This document shows, one piece after another, positions 1 to 6,791 of a DNA stretch of 11,171 nucleotides. This DNA comes from Verrucomicrobiales bacterium. Lineage in GTDB: Bacteria; Verrucomicrobiota; Verrucomicrobiia; Limisphaerales; SXQI01. How positions within the stretch are numbered: the stretch's first letter is position 1; every line of letters starts with the position of its first letter. The notes under the pieces are model-generated. The model made no database searches. It saw nothing but the letters and a program-made list of their open reading frames with translations, and was not told the origin of the DNA. The position numbers and the translations under genes are program-made. Location of the stretch: contig JAQGOX010000746.1 of the NCBI GenBank assembly GCA_028293365.1, positions 1-11,171 on the forward strand, given 5' to 3'.

Positions 1-679
1 CAAGTTCAGCATACACCGCCGGCACACGCACGAACGATAGTGGGCGCAGGTGCTTCTGAAAGTATTGAATGTTCTGCGCCTCCTTTAGATAATCGGTTTC
101 CTCCAGGAAACCACGCTCCGCTTCAGAAATAATCGAATCCTCCAGATGACCTGTCATTCGCGCGAGAAACCCCGCCTTGCGCAACATCTTGAAATCGCTC
201 TCGATCGCCTCACGAATCGCGGGATACTGAATCTTTACCGCCACTTTATCGCCGCTTCTGGTAACAGCCCAGTGCACCTGCCCCAATGAGGCAGCGGCAA
301 AAGGCTGCTCTTCAAACGATCGGAATACCTCCTCCGGATAACGACCGAAACTGCTTTTGAACTGCGCACGCATCAGGCTTGGATGCATCGGCGGCGCCTG
401 CATCTGCAAATTGGAAAGCTCCTCGATCACCTCAGGAGTAAAGATGTGAGTTTGCATGCTTAACGCCTGGCCCACCTTCATGATGGGTCCCCGCATGGTC
501 TGCAATTGCTCGCGAATCTGCCTGGCGCTCTTGATCCCCATGGCCTCACGCTTTTCCAAACGTCGTTTATCGTCCAGAAACGGGCGCTGCAGTTGGTAGC
601 TGATATAGCTGCCGGCGATGCCAACTCCGAGCTGAGCCAGGCGGGTCGCCCGGCCTGCGGGTTTGCCCTTCGTTTTCAC
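1..679 (-). CDS. ABC1/AarF/UbiB-type atypical kinase, N-terminal part (runs off left edge)
   Basis: The frame is open from a GTG at 677-679 to the window edge, giving 226 residues of the N-terminal part. Visible ABC1/UbiB hallmarks are the KVGQ motif (about 68-71) in the N-terminal extension, the alanine-rich loop AAASLGQVH (128-136) that replaces the usual glycine-rich loop, the VAVK lysine (149), and the E-x-D-type segment EETDYLKEAQN (193-203). Family members are atypical protein kinase-like ATPases, best known for supporting ubiquinone synthesis; the substrate here is unknown. The HxD/DFG-equivalent C-terminal half is outside the window. The GTG overlaps the stop of the upstream tetR gene as GTGA, and a purine-rich AGGGGGGTG lies about 8 nt before it, so I prefer this start to the internal ATG at 541. 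It is probably co-transcribed and translationally coupled with the regulator. Confidence 0.9.
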   Translation of the reverse strand, partial: MKTKGKPAGRATRLAQLGVGIAGSYISYQLQRPFLDDKRRLEKREAMGIKSARQIREQLQTMRGPIMKVGQALSMQTHIFTPEVIEELSNLQMQAPPMHPSLMRAQFKSSFGRYPEEVFRSFEEQPFAAASLGQVHWAVTRSGDKVAVKIQYPAIREAIESDFKMLRKAGFLARMTGHLEDSIISEAERGFLEETDYLKEAQNIQYFQKHLRPLSFVRVPAVYAEL

Positions 680-1338
680 CAGTCCCACCCCCCTTTCCTG
701 AGAACCTGGGTGCCGAGTTTGAGCGAACGATCCAGCAAAGCCAGCGTTCTTTGCTTGCCCTGCGAACTGTCGTGCAACCAGTGCATCACAATGCCAATGT
801 AGAAAAGCCCAACCCCATAAACGCCCAGATCGCCGACGTTCGGAATTTCCTTTCTCTCTTCGGCCGCAGCCAGAACCTCACTGATGAACTTAAGATAGCG
901 AAGGCGAAGTTCCTGAGATTGCAGACTCAACGGACTGAGTTTGGAATGCGTTTTCAGTGATTGAAAAAAGATCGCCCCAATGAAGTCCTCATAGGGAGCG
1001 ATGTATTCCAGCTGGCGGTTAATGATCGCGAATAACTGTTCAGGCAGCGGCGCCTTCTGTAGCCGAGTCTCAGAGTGAAACCATTCCACGAGGTTATCAG
1101 TCTCTTTCTCGAAGAAGAACAGAGCCAGATCCTCTTTGGTTTTGAAGTAATTGAAGAGCGTGCCCTCGGCGATGCCCGCTTTCCTGCAGATCTCCCGGGT
1201 AGTCGTCGCCTCCAGTCCTTTTTCCCGAAAAAGTCGCAGCGCCGCAGCCAGGATCTTCTGTTTCGTTTTTTCCTTATTCTGATCCCTCTTGCCCGCGCGC
1301 GGCCTGGCGGCCGTTGCTCTTTTTTGCGTTCGCTTCAT
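676..1338 (-). CDS. TetR/AcrR family transcriptional regulator
   Basis: A 220-residue protein of typical TetR length. A basic N-terminal tail (1-23, rich in K and R) precedes the TetR DNA-binding domain at about 24-72. The recognition region reads TTTREICRKAGIAEGTLFNYF (roughly 46-66), including the family signature GTLFNYFKTKEDL. The remaining alpha-helical part is the ligand-binding and dimerisation domain, whose ligand cannot be read from sequence. The gene lies directly upstream of, and overlaps by GTGA, the ABC1-family kinase gene. Its promoter is bracketed by two 14-bp palindromes, so autorepression of this two-gene operon is likely. No Shine-Dalgarno site is visible before the ATG, and the predicted leader is only about 14 nt. 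Confidence 0.93.
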   Translation of the reverse strand: MKRTQKRATAARPRAGKRDQNKEKTKQKILAAALRLFREKGLEATTTREICRKAGIAEGTLFNYFKTKEDLALFFFEKETDNLVEWFHSETRLQKAPLPEQLFAIINRQLEYIAPYEDFIGAIFFQSLKTHSKLSPLSLQSQELRLRYLKFISEVLAAAEERKEIPNVGDLGVYGVGLFYIGIVMHWLHDSSQGKQRTLALLDRSLKLGTQVLRKGGWDW

Positions 1339-1343
1339 AGTTT

Positions 1344-1357
1344 ATGAGTATGCTCAT
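1344..1357. promoter_or_regulatory. Probable TetR operator, gene-proximal copy
   Basis: ATGAGTATGCTCAT is an inverted repeat with one mismatch pair, matching the distal copy at 13 of 14 positions. It covers the predicted transcription start region, immediately downstream of the -10 element. Assignment to the adjacent TetR protein is inference from position and symmetry. Confidence 0.65.
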
Positions 1358-1358
1358 T

Positions 1359-1387
1359 TATTTAAAGCACAAGTTCGCAGCAGTCAA
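1359..1387 (-). promoter_or_regulatory. Sigma-70-like promoter of the tetR-ABC1 operon
   Basis: On the minus strand TTGACT (1382-1387) and TAAATA (1359-1364) are separated by exactly 17 bases, close to the TTGACA/TATAAT consensus. Transcription would begin near 1352, inside the gene-proximal palindrome, leaving a very short leader before the tetR ATG at 1338. The position between two palindromic operators fits a repressible promoter. Confidence 0.65.
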
Positions 1388-1394
1388 TAAATTA

Positions 1395-1408
1395 ATGAGC
1401 ATGCTCAT
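1395..1408. promoter_or_regulatory. Probable TetR operator, distal copy
   Basis: ATGAGCATGCTCAT is a perfect 14-bp palindrome just upstream of the predicted -35 element. Its centre is 51 bp from that of the proximal copy, so the two sites bracket the promoter. Confidence 0.65.
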
Positions 1409-1472
1409 GAATGAGCCATTCGCTCGTTCTGCTTTGATAGGGTCCTTCCCCTGCCCCGAGCCAGAATATTCA

Positions 1473-1621
1473 TCAAAATCACAACAGTTCTCATTTTAGC
1501 CAAACCGGAAGCGCCGTAGGTGCGCATATTTGTAGAAACGATCCACAAACTACATCCCAGCCTCATCGGGGCGGCATAATCAGGATCCGCTCCGACAAAA
1601 TGAGAATGGGTGTCAAAATCA
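1473..1621. mobile_element. MITE-like insertion with 9-bp target duplications
   Basis: Direct repeats TCAAAATCA at 1473-1481 and 1613-1621 are identical. Six bases inside each lies one arm of a perfect inverted repeat, TTCTCATTTT (1488-1497) and AAAATGAGAA (1597-1606). The layout is symmetrical: direct repeat, 6 bp, inverted repeat, core, inverted repeat, 6 bp, direct repeat. That is the structure expected of a 131-bp non-autonomous element (1482-1612) flanked by its target duplication. The terminal ends also share a CA-C start. The core carries GCGCCGTAGGTGCG (1511-1524), able to form a short hairpin, and a GGGGCGGCAT segment (1568-1577). No protein is encoded. The parent transposase family cannot be named from this copy alone. 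Confidence 0.6.
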
Positions 1622-1735
1622 GAGGTGCGGCTATGCAATTGCCAGGCTTAACAGTTCTGTAGCCATTGTTTAGGACGGCTGCTACGATCTAATAGAGGTA
1701 GCCACTTTGGCGTACTCTGTTGAACTGCTGCAGCG

Positions 1736-2482
1736 ATGAATTCAAAAGAAAGGCCAATTCCCCACGAGGCCGGCTTCGGTGTTTTTGCGACGACCCATTG
1801 GACCGTAGTGCTGGACGCAGGAAAAGGTTCTTCGCCGCGCTCCGATGCGGCTCTGGCAAAATTGTGCGAAACGTATTGGTACCCGCTATACGCTTACGCG
1901 CGTCGGCAGGGAAATAGCGTGGAAGATGCAGAGGACTTAACACAGCAATTTTTCGCCCGGTTTCTTGGCAAAAATTACATAGAGAAAGCCGATCGTGATC
2001 GAGGTAAGTTTCGAACTTTTCTGCTCGGTTCGATGAAGAATTTCCTGGTGAATGAGTGGAAACACTCAGCTCGATTGAAACGAGGAGGTGGTCATTCGTT
2101 CGTTCCATTGGATCTGGACGTAGCGGAGGGCCGTTATGCGACCGAGCCGATCGCCGAAACTGATCCGGAAAACAGCTATGACAAACAATGGGCCGTTGCG
2201 TTGATCGAGCAGGTCTTCACGACTTTGCGTCGCGAGTATGCGGCACTGGAAAAAAGCGCTCTCGTGGAAGAACTCAAGCCCTTTGTTTGGGGTGAAGAAA
2301 GTTCCGCTTCATACGCTGAGATCGGCCATAAGCTGAATATGGCTGAAGGGACGGTGAAGGTGGCAGTGCATCGGCTCCGGCAGCGCTTCCGCGAACTCCT
2401 GCGCGCCGAAGTGGCGCAAACGGTTTCACGTCCAGAAGAGATCGATGGTGAACTTCGGCATTTGATCGCTGTTATCCGCTGA
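1736..2482 (+). CDS. ECF-type RNA polymerase sigma factor
   Basis: A 248-residue ECF sigma factor of the kind linked to Ser/Thr kinases in Planctomycetota and Verrucomicrobiota. The N-terminus carries the ATTHWTVVL motif (18-26). Sigma region 2 spans about 35-110, with DAEDLTQQFFARFL (64-77) and an arginine-rich stretch around RDRGKFRTFLL (87-97). Region 4 spans about 150-222, with the helix-turn-helix SYAEIGHKLNMAEGTVKVAVH (192-212). A linker of about 40 residues separates them. The ATG at 1736 is the only start, since an in-frame TGA lies at 1721. No clear Shine-Dalgarno site is seen. A weak TTGTTT-N17-TAATAG (1667-1695) could be its promoter, and 1658-1685 bears a degenerate likeness to the downstream motif. 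Its likely targets are the three genes that follow. The neighbouring kinase may control it, as PknT does EcfP in Vibrio; for this locus that is inference. Confidence 0.93.
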   Translation: MNSKERPIPHEAGFGVFATTHWTVVLDAGKGSSPRSDAALAKLCETYWYPLYAYARRQGNSVEDAEDLTQQFFARFLGKNYIEKADRDRGKFRTFLLGSMKNFLVNEWKHSARLKRGGGHSFVPLDLDVAEGRYATEPIAETDPENSYDKQWAVALIEQVFTTLRREYAALEKSALVEELKPFVWGEESSASYAEIGHKLNMAEGTVKVAVHRLRQRFRELLRAEVAQTVSRPEEIDGELRHLIAVIR

Positions 2483-2496
2483 ACCGCGATTTTATT

Positions 2497-2524
2497 TTGT
2501 AACCTTGGCCCATCAACGTTGTAG
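2497..2524 (+). promoter_or_regulatory. Conserved bipartite promoter-like motif, copy 1 (kinase gene)
   Basis: TTGTAACCT-N11-CGTTGTAG, the first of three copies with identical fixed bases and spacing. It lies 14 bases after the sigma factor stop and ends 31 bases before the ATG at 2556. TGTAAC resembles ECF -35 elements and CGTT resembles ECF -10 elements, although the 13-base gap between TGTAAC and CGTT is shorter than the usual ECF spacing of about 16. Confidence 0.7.
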
Positions 2525-2555
2525 GAGATGGTGCAAGCCCTGCTTTTCTGTAACG

Positions 2556-5500
2556 ATGTCTTTAATGAACTCATGCGCCCGCTGCGGAGCCGAACTGCGC
2601 GCTCAGAACGCGGGCGGCGTGTGCGTTCGCTGCTTGCTGGAAAGCGGACTCGACCAGCCCGCCATTACGCGCAGCGTTGAGGATTCCAAACAAGCTGTTG
2701 TTCCTGGCGATCCGGAAGGTCCTGCGACTGCGGAGGTGCTTCGCTACTTCGACGACTATGAACTCCTCGAAGAAATTGCCCGCGGTGGCATGGGCGTGGT
2801 CTATCGCGCGCGGCAACCGAGTCTCGAGCGCATCGTCGCGGTGAAGATGATTCTGGCGGGACAATTCGCGAGCAAGCAGATCATTCAACGCTTTCGAGGC
2901 GAGGTCACGGCAGCGGCCCTACTTCAGCACCCGAACATCGTCGCCATTCACGATGTGGGAATCCATGACGACCAGCATTACTTCTCGATGGATTACGTCG
3001 CGGGACAAAACCTCTCACAGCTCGTGGGGAACCGTCCGCTGCCGCCCGGGAAAGCCGCGCGTTACGTTAAGGTCATTGCTGAAGCCATTCATTACGCGCA
3101 CGAGCAAGGCATCCTCCACCGCGATCTCAAGCCTTCTAACGTCTTGATTGATTCGGCCACGGATCAGCCGCGCATTACGGACTTCGGCCTCGCCAAACGT
3201 CTTGACGGCGAATCCACGCTCACGCTTACCGGGCAGGTGCTCGGCTCACCAAACTTCATGCCACCGGAACAAGCCAGCAACGATCGTAGCAAGGTGGGCC
3301 GGCACAGCGATGTTTATGGGCTTGGAGCGATTCTTTATTATCTACTCACAGCACGTGCGCCCTTTCAGGCCGATTCGCTCGAAGGCATCGTCACGCAGGT
3401 GTTGCAAAGCGACCCGGTCTCGCCTCGCATTCTGAACCCCAGCGTGCCGCGCGACCTCGAAACAATCTGCCTAAAATGCCTGAACAAGGAATCGAGCAAG
3501 CGTTATGCCACCGCCAGCGAATTGGCGGAAGAGTTGGGTCGTTTTCTCAGCGATGAACCGATCCAGGCTCGACCCGTCACGCCCACGGAACGCGCCTGGC
3601 GCTGGTGCCGACGGAAGCCGGCACTGGCGGGCCTCGGCGCTACATTGATGCTGGTTTTCACGGTCGGTTTTGCGGCTACCTTCTGGCAGTGGCGACATGC
3701 GGTGCGAAACGCAAAACTTGCCGAGGAGAATCGCGAGCACCTCGATCAAAACCTTTACGACTCCGACATGAGTGTGGCTCAACAATCGTGGGACAGAGGC
3801 GATCTCGGGTTGACGCTCAGTTTGCTCAAAGCACATGAGCCTCACGGGAATAAAACCGATCGACGCGGCTTTGAATGGTACTATTTCTGGAATCTTTGCA
3901 AAGGGGATCAGAGGATGATTCTCACCAACCATACGCAGGCGGTGAACTGCCTGGCCCTCTCGCCCGATGGCAAGCTCCTGGCGACTGGGTCCGTCGGGTC
4001 CATGGTGCAAATTTGGGACATGATCACCGGTAATCGAGTGAAATCGCTGCCGGAATCAAATGTCGTGTCGCTGGCATTCGCTCCCGACAGCCAAACACTG
4101 GGTGTCGGGGGAAGAGACCAGATGATTGTATGGGATATTAAAACCGGCCGAGAGGTGTTCGGCCTCAAGGAGGAGCTCGGAAATTTTCGTATTCTTTTTC
4201 CCCCCGTCGGAAAGCTGGTATTCATTGGGATAAAGGGGGGAGTCAGAAATTTCCCGGGAGGATACGCCGAGCTTTGGGATTACTCCACACGCGCACGGAA
4301 GCAGATTTTTCCCGAGTCAGGAGGCCATATAGCCCTCTCATCGGATGGCAAAAGACTCGCGACCGGCAATTCATCGGATGGCACAAGAACGGCTGCGGGC
4401 TATTCAAAAAAATTCACGAAAATCTGGGACGTGGCGACGGCAACGTTGGAAGAAATTTTGCCGACGGAAGGGGTGATCGCGATGGCGTTCTCACCTGACG
4501 GCCGCACGCTGGCGACGAGTGGTTGGAAATCAGATGTGGAGCTCTGGGATCTCGCCAGCCAAAAGATAAGCGGCTGGCTTACCAATGCCGAGCGTACCGT
4601 CTGGAATCTGGCCTATTCACCGAAAGATAATTCACTGGCCGCAGCCTGCGCCGATCAAACGATTCACCTTTTCGATTTGGAAACCCGGCAACAAACCGAA
4701 CGCCTTGCAGGTCATGGCGACGAAATCATGTGCATCGCCTATTCACAGGATGGCCAAACGCTCGCCAGCGGAAGCAAAGACAAGACGGCGCGGCTTTGGA
4801 GCGTCCATCAGCAGCGGTTGGCGACAACGATCTCAAATGTGACGGGGCGGCCACGCTTTTCGCCGGGTGGGCGATGGATTGCCGCACCCCTTGGGGAATT
4901 CGCAGTAGGAGTATGGGATGCAACCACGCTCGAAATGAAGGCGATGTTCGACAACGCGGTCGATCCAGTGGCCTTTTCCGAGGACAGTCAGGCGTTATTG
5001 ACGCGGGGGACGAATTATTTCTTGAGAACGTACGATTTAAATAGTCAGACCATCGTGGCGACGATTTCCAAGGGGCCTGCAGCAGAGCTCTATTCTCATG
5101 CCGCCCTTTCACCGAATCGGCAAATACTGGCGATCGGTTACGCGACGGGGGCACTTCTGTTTGCGGACGCAAAAACCGGTGTAGTGCTCACAAACATCCT
5201 TAAAGCCTATGCTGAGAACATTTTTCAAGTAGCCTTTTCCCCGGACGGAAAGTTTTTGGCGACAGCCGGTCGGGAAGTTGAGCCTGGACGCATTCCCGGC
5301 CCCAGAATTTGGGATGTGGCAACTCACAAAATGGTGGCGTTGCTTGCCGGCCACGGAGACATCATTCTATCGATTGCCTTTTCCCCAGACGGGAAGACTC
5401 TCGCGAGCTGCGGCGTCGATAATACCATTCGATTTTGGGACACAAGGGCGTGGAAGGAGATCGCATCCGCGATCAACCAAATGGAATATCTGACCTCCGT

Positions 5501-5711
5501 AACATTTTCTCCTGATAGACGGACCCTTGCGAGCGCCAGTGCTGACGGTTTTATTAGGCTCTGGAGCGCTACTTCACATCGTGAATTAGCTGCCTTCAAA
5601 AACCCGGACACCCAGTACATCACTTTTTCTCCTGATGGACAAAAGCTGGCGGCTTTCGGCGGGGAAAATCAGCTCCGGCTTCTGCGCGCACCCAAATCGA
5701 ATACGAACTGA
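2556..5711 (+). CDS. Membrane Ser/Thr protein kinase with C-terminal WD40 repeats
   Basis: From the ATG at 2556 the protein has 1051 residues. A small Cys4 zinc-ribbon-like segment (C7, C10, C23, C26) precedes a Hanks-type kinase domain at about 68-335. Catalytic features are intact: glycine loop ARGGMGVVY, VAVK lysine (97), HRDLKPSN (188-195), DFG (209-211), PPE (236-238) and the HSDVYGLG aspartate (252). One transmembrane helix (about 356-379) puts the kinase in the cytoplasm and the C-terminal part outside. About 14 WD40-like repeats fill residues 458-1043, enough for two seven-bladed propellers. A longer frame from TTG 2505 would overlap the promoter-like motif, and ATG 2556 fits the start of related proteins; ATG 2565 is also possible. 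No good Shine-Dalgarno site is present. It probably senses an envelope signal and may modify the adjacent sigma factor (inference). Confidence 0.95.
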   Translation: MSLMNSCARCGAELRAQNAGGVCVRCLLESGLDQPAITRSVEDSKQAVVPGDPEGPATAEVLRYFDDYELLEEIARGGMGVVYRARQPSLERIVAVKMILAGQFASKQIIQRFRGEVTAAALLQHPNIVAIHDVGIHDDQHYFSMDYVAGQNLSQLVGNRPLPPGKAARYVKVIAEAIHYAHEQGILHRDLKPSNVLIDSATDQPRITDFGLAKRLDGESTLTLTGQVLGSPNFMPPEQASNDRSKVGRHSDVYGLGAILYYLLTARAPFQADSLEGIVTQVLQSDPVSPRILNPSVPRDLETICLKCLNKESSKRYATASELAEELGRFLSDEPIQARPVTPTERAWRWCRRKPALAGLGATLMLVFTVGFAATFWQWRHAVRNAKLAEENREHLDQNLYDSDMSVAQQSWDRGDLGLTLSLLKAHEPHGNKTDRRGFEWYYFWNLCKGDQRMILTNHTQAVNCLALSPDGKLLATGSVGSMVQIWDMITGNRVKSLPESNVVSLAFAPDSQTLGVGGRDQMIVWDIKTGREVFGLKEELGNFRILFPPVGKLVFIGIKGGVRNFPGGYAELWDYSTRARKQIFPESGGHIALSSDGKRLATGNSSDGTRTAAGYSKKFTKIWDVATATLEEILPTEGVIAMAFSPDGRTLATSGWKSDVELWDLASQKISGWLTNAERTVWNLAYSPKDNSLAAACADQTIHLFDLETRQQTERLAGHGDEIMCIAYSQDGQTLASGSKDKTARLWSVHQQRLATTISNVTGRPRFSPGGRWIAAPLGEFAVGVWDATTLEMKAMFDNAVDPVAFSEDSQALLTRGTNYFLRTYDLNSQTIVATISKGPAAELYSHAALSPNRQILAIGYATGALLFADAKTGVVLTNILKAYAENIFQVAFSPDGKFLATAGREVEPGRIPGPRIWDVATHKMVALLAGHGDIILSIAFSPDGKTLASCGVDNTIRFWDTRAWKEIASAINQMEYLTSVTFSPDRRTLASASADGFIRLWSATSHRELAAFKNPDTQYITFSPDGQKLAAFGGENQLRLLRAPKSNTN

Positions 5712-5728
5712 TTCGAATCACGCGTGAT
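5710..5728. repeat. Two overlapping palindromes at the kinase stop codon
   Basis: GATTCGAATC (5710-5719) overlaps the kinase stop codon and shares three bases with ATCACGCGTGAT (5717-5728); both are perfect palindromes. No U-rich tract follows, so this is not a classical terminator. It could be a binding site or simply chance. Confidence 0.3.
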
Positions 5729-5811
5729 CGGAGTAAATCCAGTTTTCCCTCGATTTCTCTTGATAGGTATCCGGGCCTGCAGCTCAGCTTTTTCTCAATA
5801 TTCCAAATGGG

Positions 5812-5839
5812 TTGTAACCTATGCAACTTTTCGTTGTAG
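5812..5839 (+). promoter_or_regulatory. Conserved bipartite promoter-like motif, copy 2 (pseudopilin gene)
   Basis: TTGTAACCT-N11-CGTTGTAG, identical in all fixed positions and spacing to the copies at 2497 and 6698. It ends 32 bases before the preferred ATG at 5872. The right half extends to TTCGTTGTAGCAAC (5830-5843), shared exactly with copy 3 and containing the dyad GTTG-TAG-CAAC. Confidence 0.7.
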
Positions 5840-5871
5840 CAACAAAGCGAAAAGCCATCTCTCGCAAACCG

Positions 5872-6690
5872 ATGATGCAGAATAAAACTACAACAAATCG
5901 AACCCGTTATCTCCACATGCGTTCTGGACTGGTTCGCCCTAAGCCTAGCGCACGAGAGGGTTTCACCCTCACTGAACTGCTGGTTGTTATCTCGATAATT
6001 GCCATTCTTGCCAGCCTCCTTCTGCCTGCCGTCTCGCGGGCGATAGCGAAGGCACAAGGCGTCCGATGCCTCTCCAATCTTAAACAACTTCAGCTTTCCT
6101 GCCTGCTGTACACTGACGATAACGATGGCCGATTACCGCCCAATAACACCACTATTATGGCCGGCAAACTAACCGGTAAACCAGGCTCATGGGTCCTCGG
6201 AAATGCCCAGAGTGACCTAAGCTCGAGCAACATCGAAAAAGGAGTAATATTTCGTTACAATGGATCGACCGCGATTTATCACTGTCCGGCAGACAAATCC
6301 ACGGTGGAGGGCCATAAGGAACTTCAACGATTGCGTAGTTATTCACTCGACTGGTATCTGGGTGTCGATCCAACTGTTTATTTTTCCCCGCGAATAAAGC
6401 TTCGCTATTCGGAGATCGTGACCCCGGGGCCATCTCAGGTCTATGCCTTCATTGACGAGGATCCCTCGATCGACGATGGCACTTTTTGGTGTCCGTTCGA
6501 ACATGCTCCTGACTGGGGCAACTTGCCGGCTGTCCGGCATGGGCTGGGTTCTAATTTGTCATTCGCTGACGGCCACGTGGAACATTGGCGATGGCGCTCG
6601 CCTAAAGAAATCGGCAACGTCAGCGACCAGGAAGACCTTCACCGGCTATGGCTCGCCAGTCCGTTCTCGCCCTTTCGTTCACCTAATTAG
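5872..6690 (+). CDS. Pseudopilin-like protein, prepilin-type N-terminus and H-X9-DG motif
   Basis: The protein has 272 residues from the ATG at 5872. It carries a basic leader ending in glycine (G30), then FTLTELLVVISIIAILASLL (31-50): a class III (prepilin) signal with cleavage expected between G30 and F31 and the conserved Glu at mature position 5. The C-terminal part contains H223, nine residues, then D233-G234, the H-X9-DG motif of the large pseudopilin-like family expanded in Planctomycetota and Verrucomicrobiota. Such proteins are processed by prepilin peptidase and sit in the inner membrane or in type II secretion or type IV pilus-like filaments; the exact role is unknown. The frame is open to an ATG at 5821, but that codon lies inside the promoter-like motif, so a start at 5872, 5875 or 5917 is more likely. 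No secretion genes are nearby. Confidence 0.9.
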   Translation: MMQNKTTTNRTRYLHMRSGLVRPKPSAREGFTLTELLVVISIIAILASLLLPAVSRAIAKAQGVRCLSNLKQLQLSCLLYTDDNDGRLPPNNTTIMAGKLTGKPGSWVLGNAQSDLSSSNIEKGVIFRYNGSTAIYHCPADKSTVEGHKELQRLRSYSLDWYLGVDPTVYFSPRIKLRYSEIVTPGPSQVYAFIDEDPSIDDGTFWCPFEHAPDWGNLPAVRHGLGSNLSFADGHVEHWRWRSPKEIGNVSDQEDLHRLWLASPFSPFRSPN

Positions 6691-6697
6691 GAATTCT

Positions 6698-6725
6698 TTG
6701 TAACCTCTCCGCTCCTTCGTTGTAG
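6698..6725 (+). promoter_or_regulatory. Conserved bipartite promoter-like motif, copy 3 (exported protein gene)
   Basis: TTGTAACCT-N11-CGTTGTAG with the same 17 fixed bases and spacing as the copies at 2497 and 5812. It begins 8 bases after the pseudopilin stop and ends 66 bases before the next ATG, so this leader is about twice as long as the other two. A short GGGC-GATT-GCCC hairpin (6750-6761) lies in the leader. Confidence 0.7.
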
Positions 6726-6791
6726 CAACCGGTGAACAGTTAACATTTTGGGCGATTGCCCGGTAAAAAATAGAACGAAAGAAGAATTCGC

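Noticed and set aside
1405..1638. 77-residue minus-strand open frame
   Set aside because: It covers the MITE-like element and the distal operator, has no domain pattern or ribosome site, and is best explained as chance coding through a repeat.
1658..1685. Possible degenerate motif copy before the sigma gene (TGTAGCC ... CGGCTGCTA)
   Set aside because: Only TGTA-CC in the left half fits, and the right half and spacing deviate. It is too weak to claim autoregulation.
1667..1695. TTGTTT-N17-TAATAG as sigma gene promoter
   Set aside because: The spacing is right but the -10 match is poor; noted only within the sigma gene entry.
2505..2555. Longer kinase start at TTG 2505
   Set aside because: The codon lies within the promoter-like motif, and the added residues do not resemble the start of related kinases.
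3471..5172. Long minus-strand frames opposite the kinase/WD40 gene (3471-4010, 4726-5172)
   Set aside because: They mirror a clearly conserved plus-strand gene and show no family pattern.
6750..6761. GGGC-GATT-GCCC hairpin in the leader of the exported-protein gene
   Set aside because: A four-pair stem is too short to call a terminator or riboswitch.
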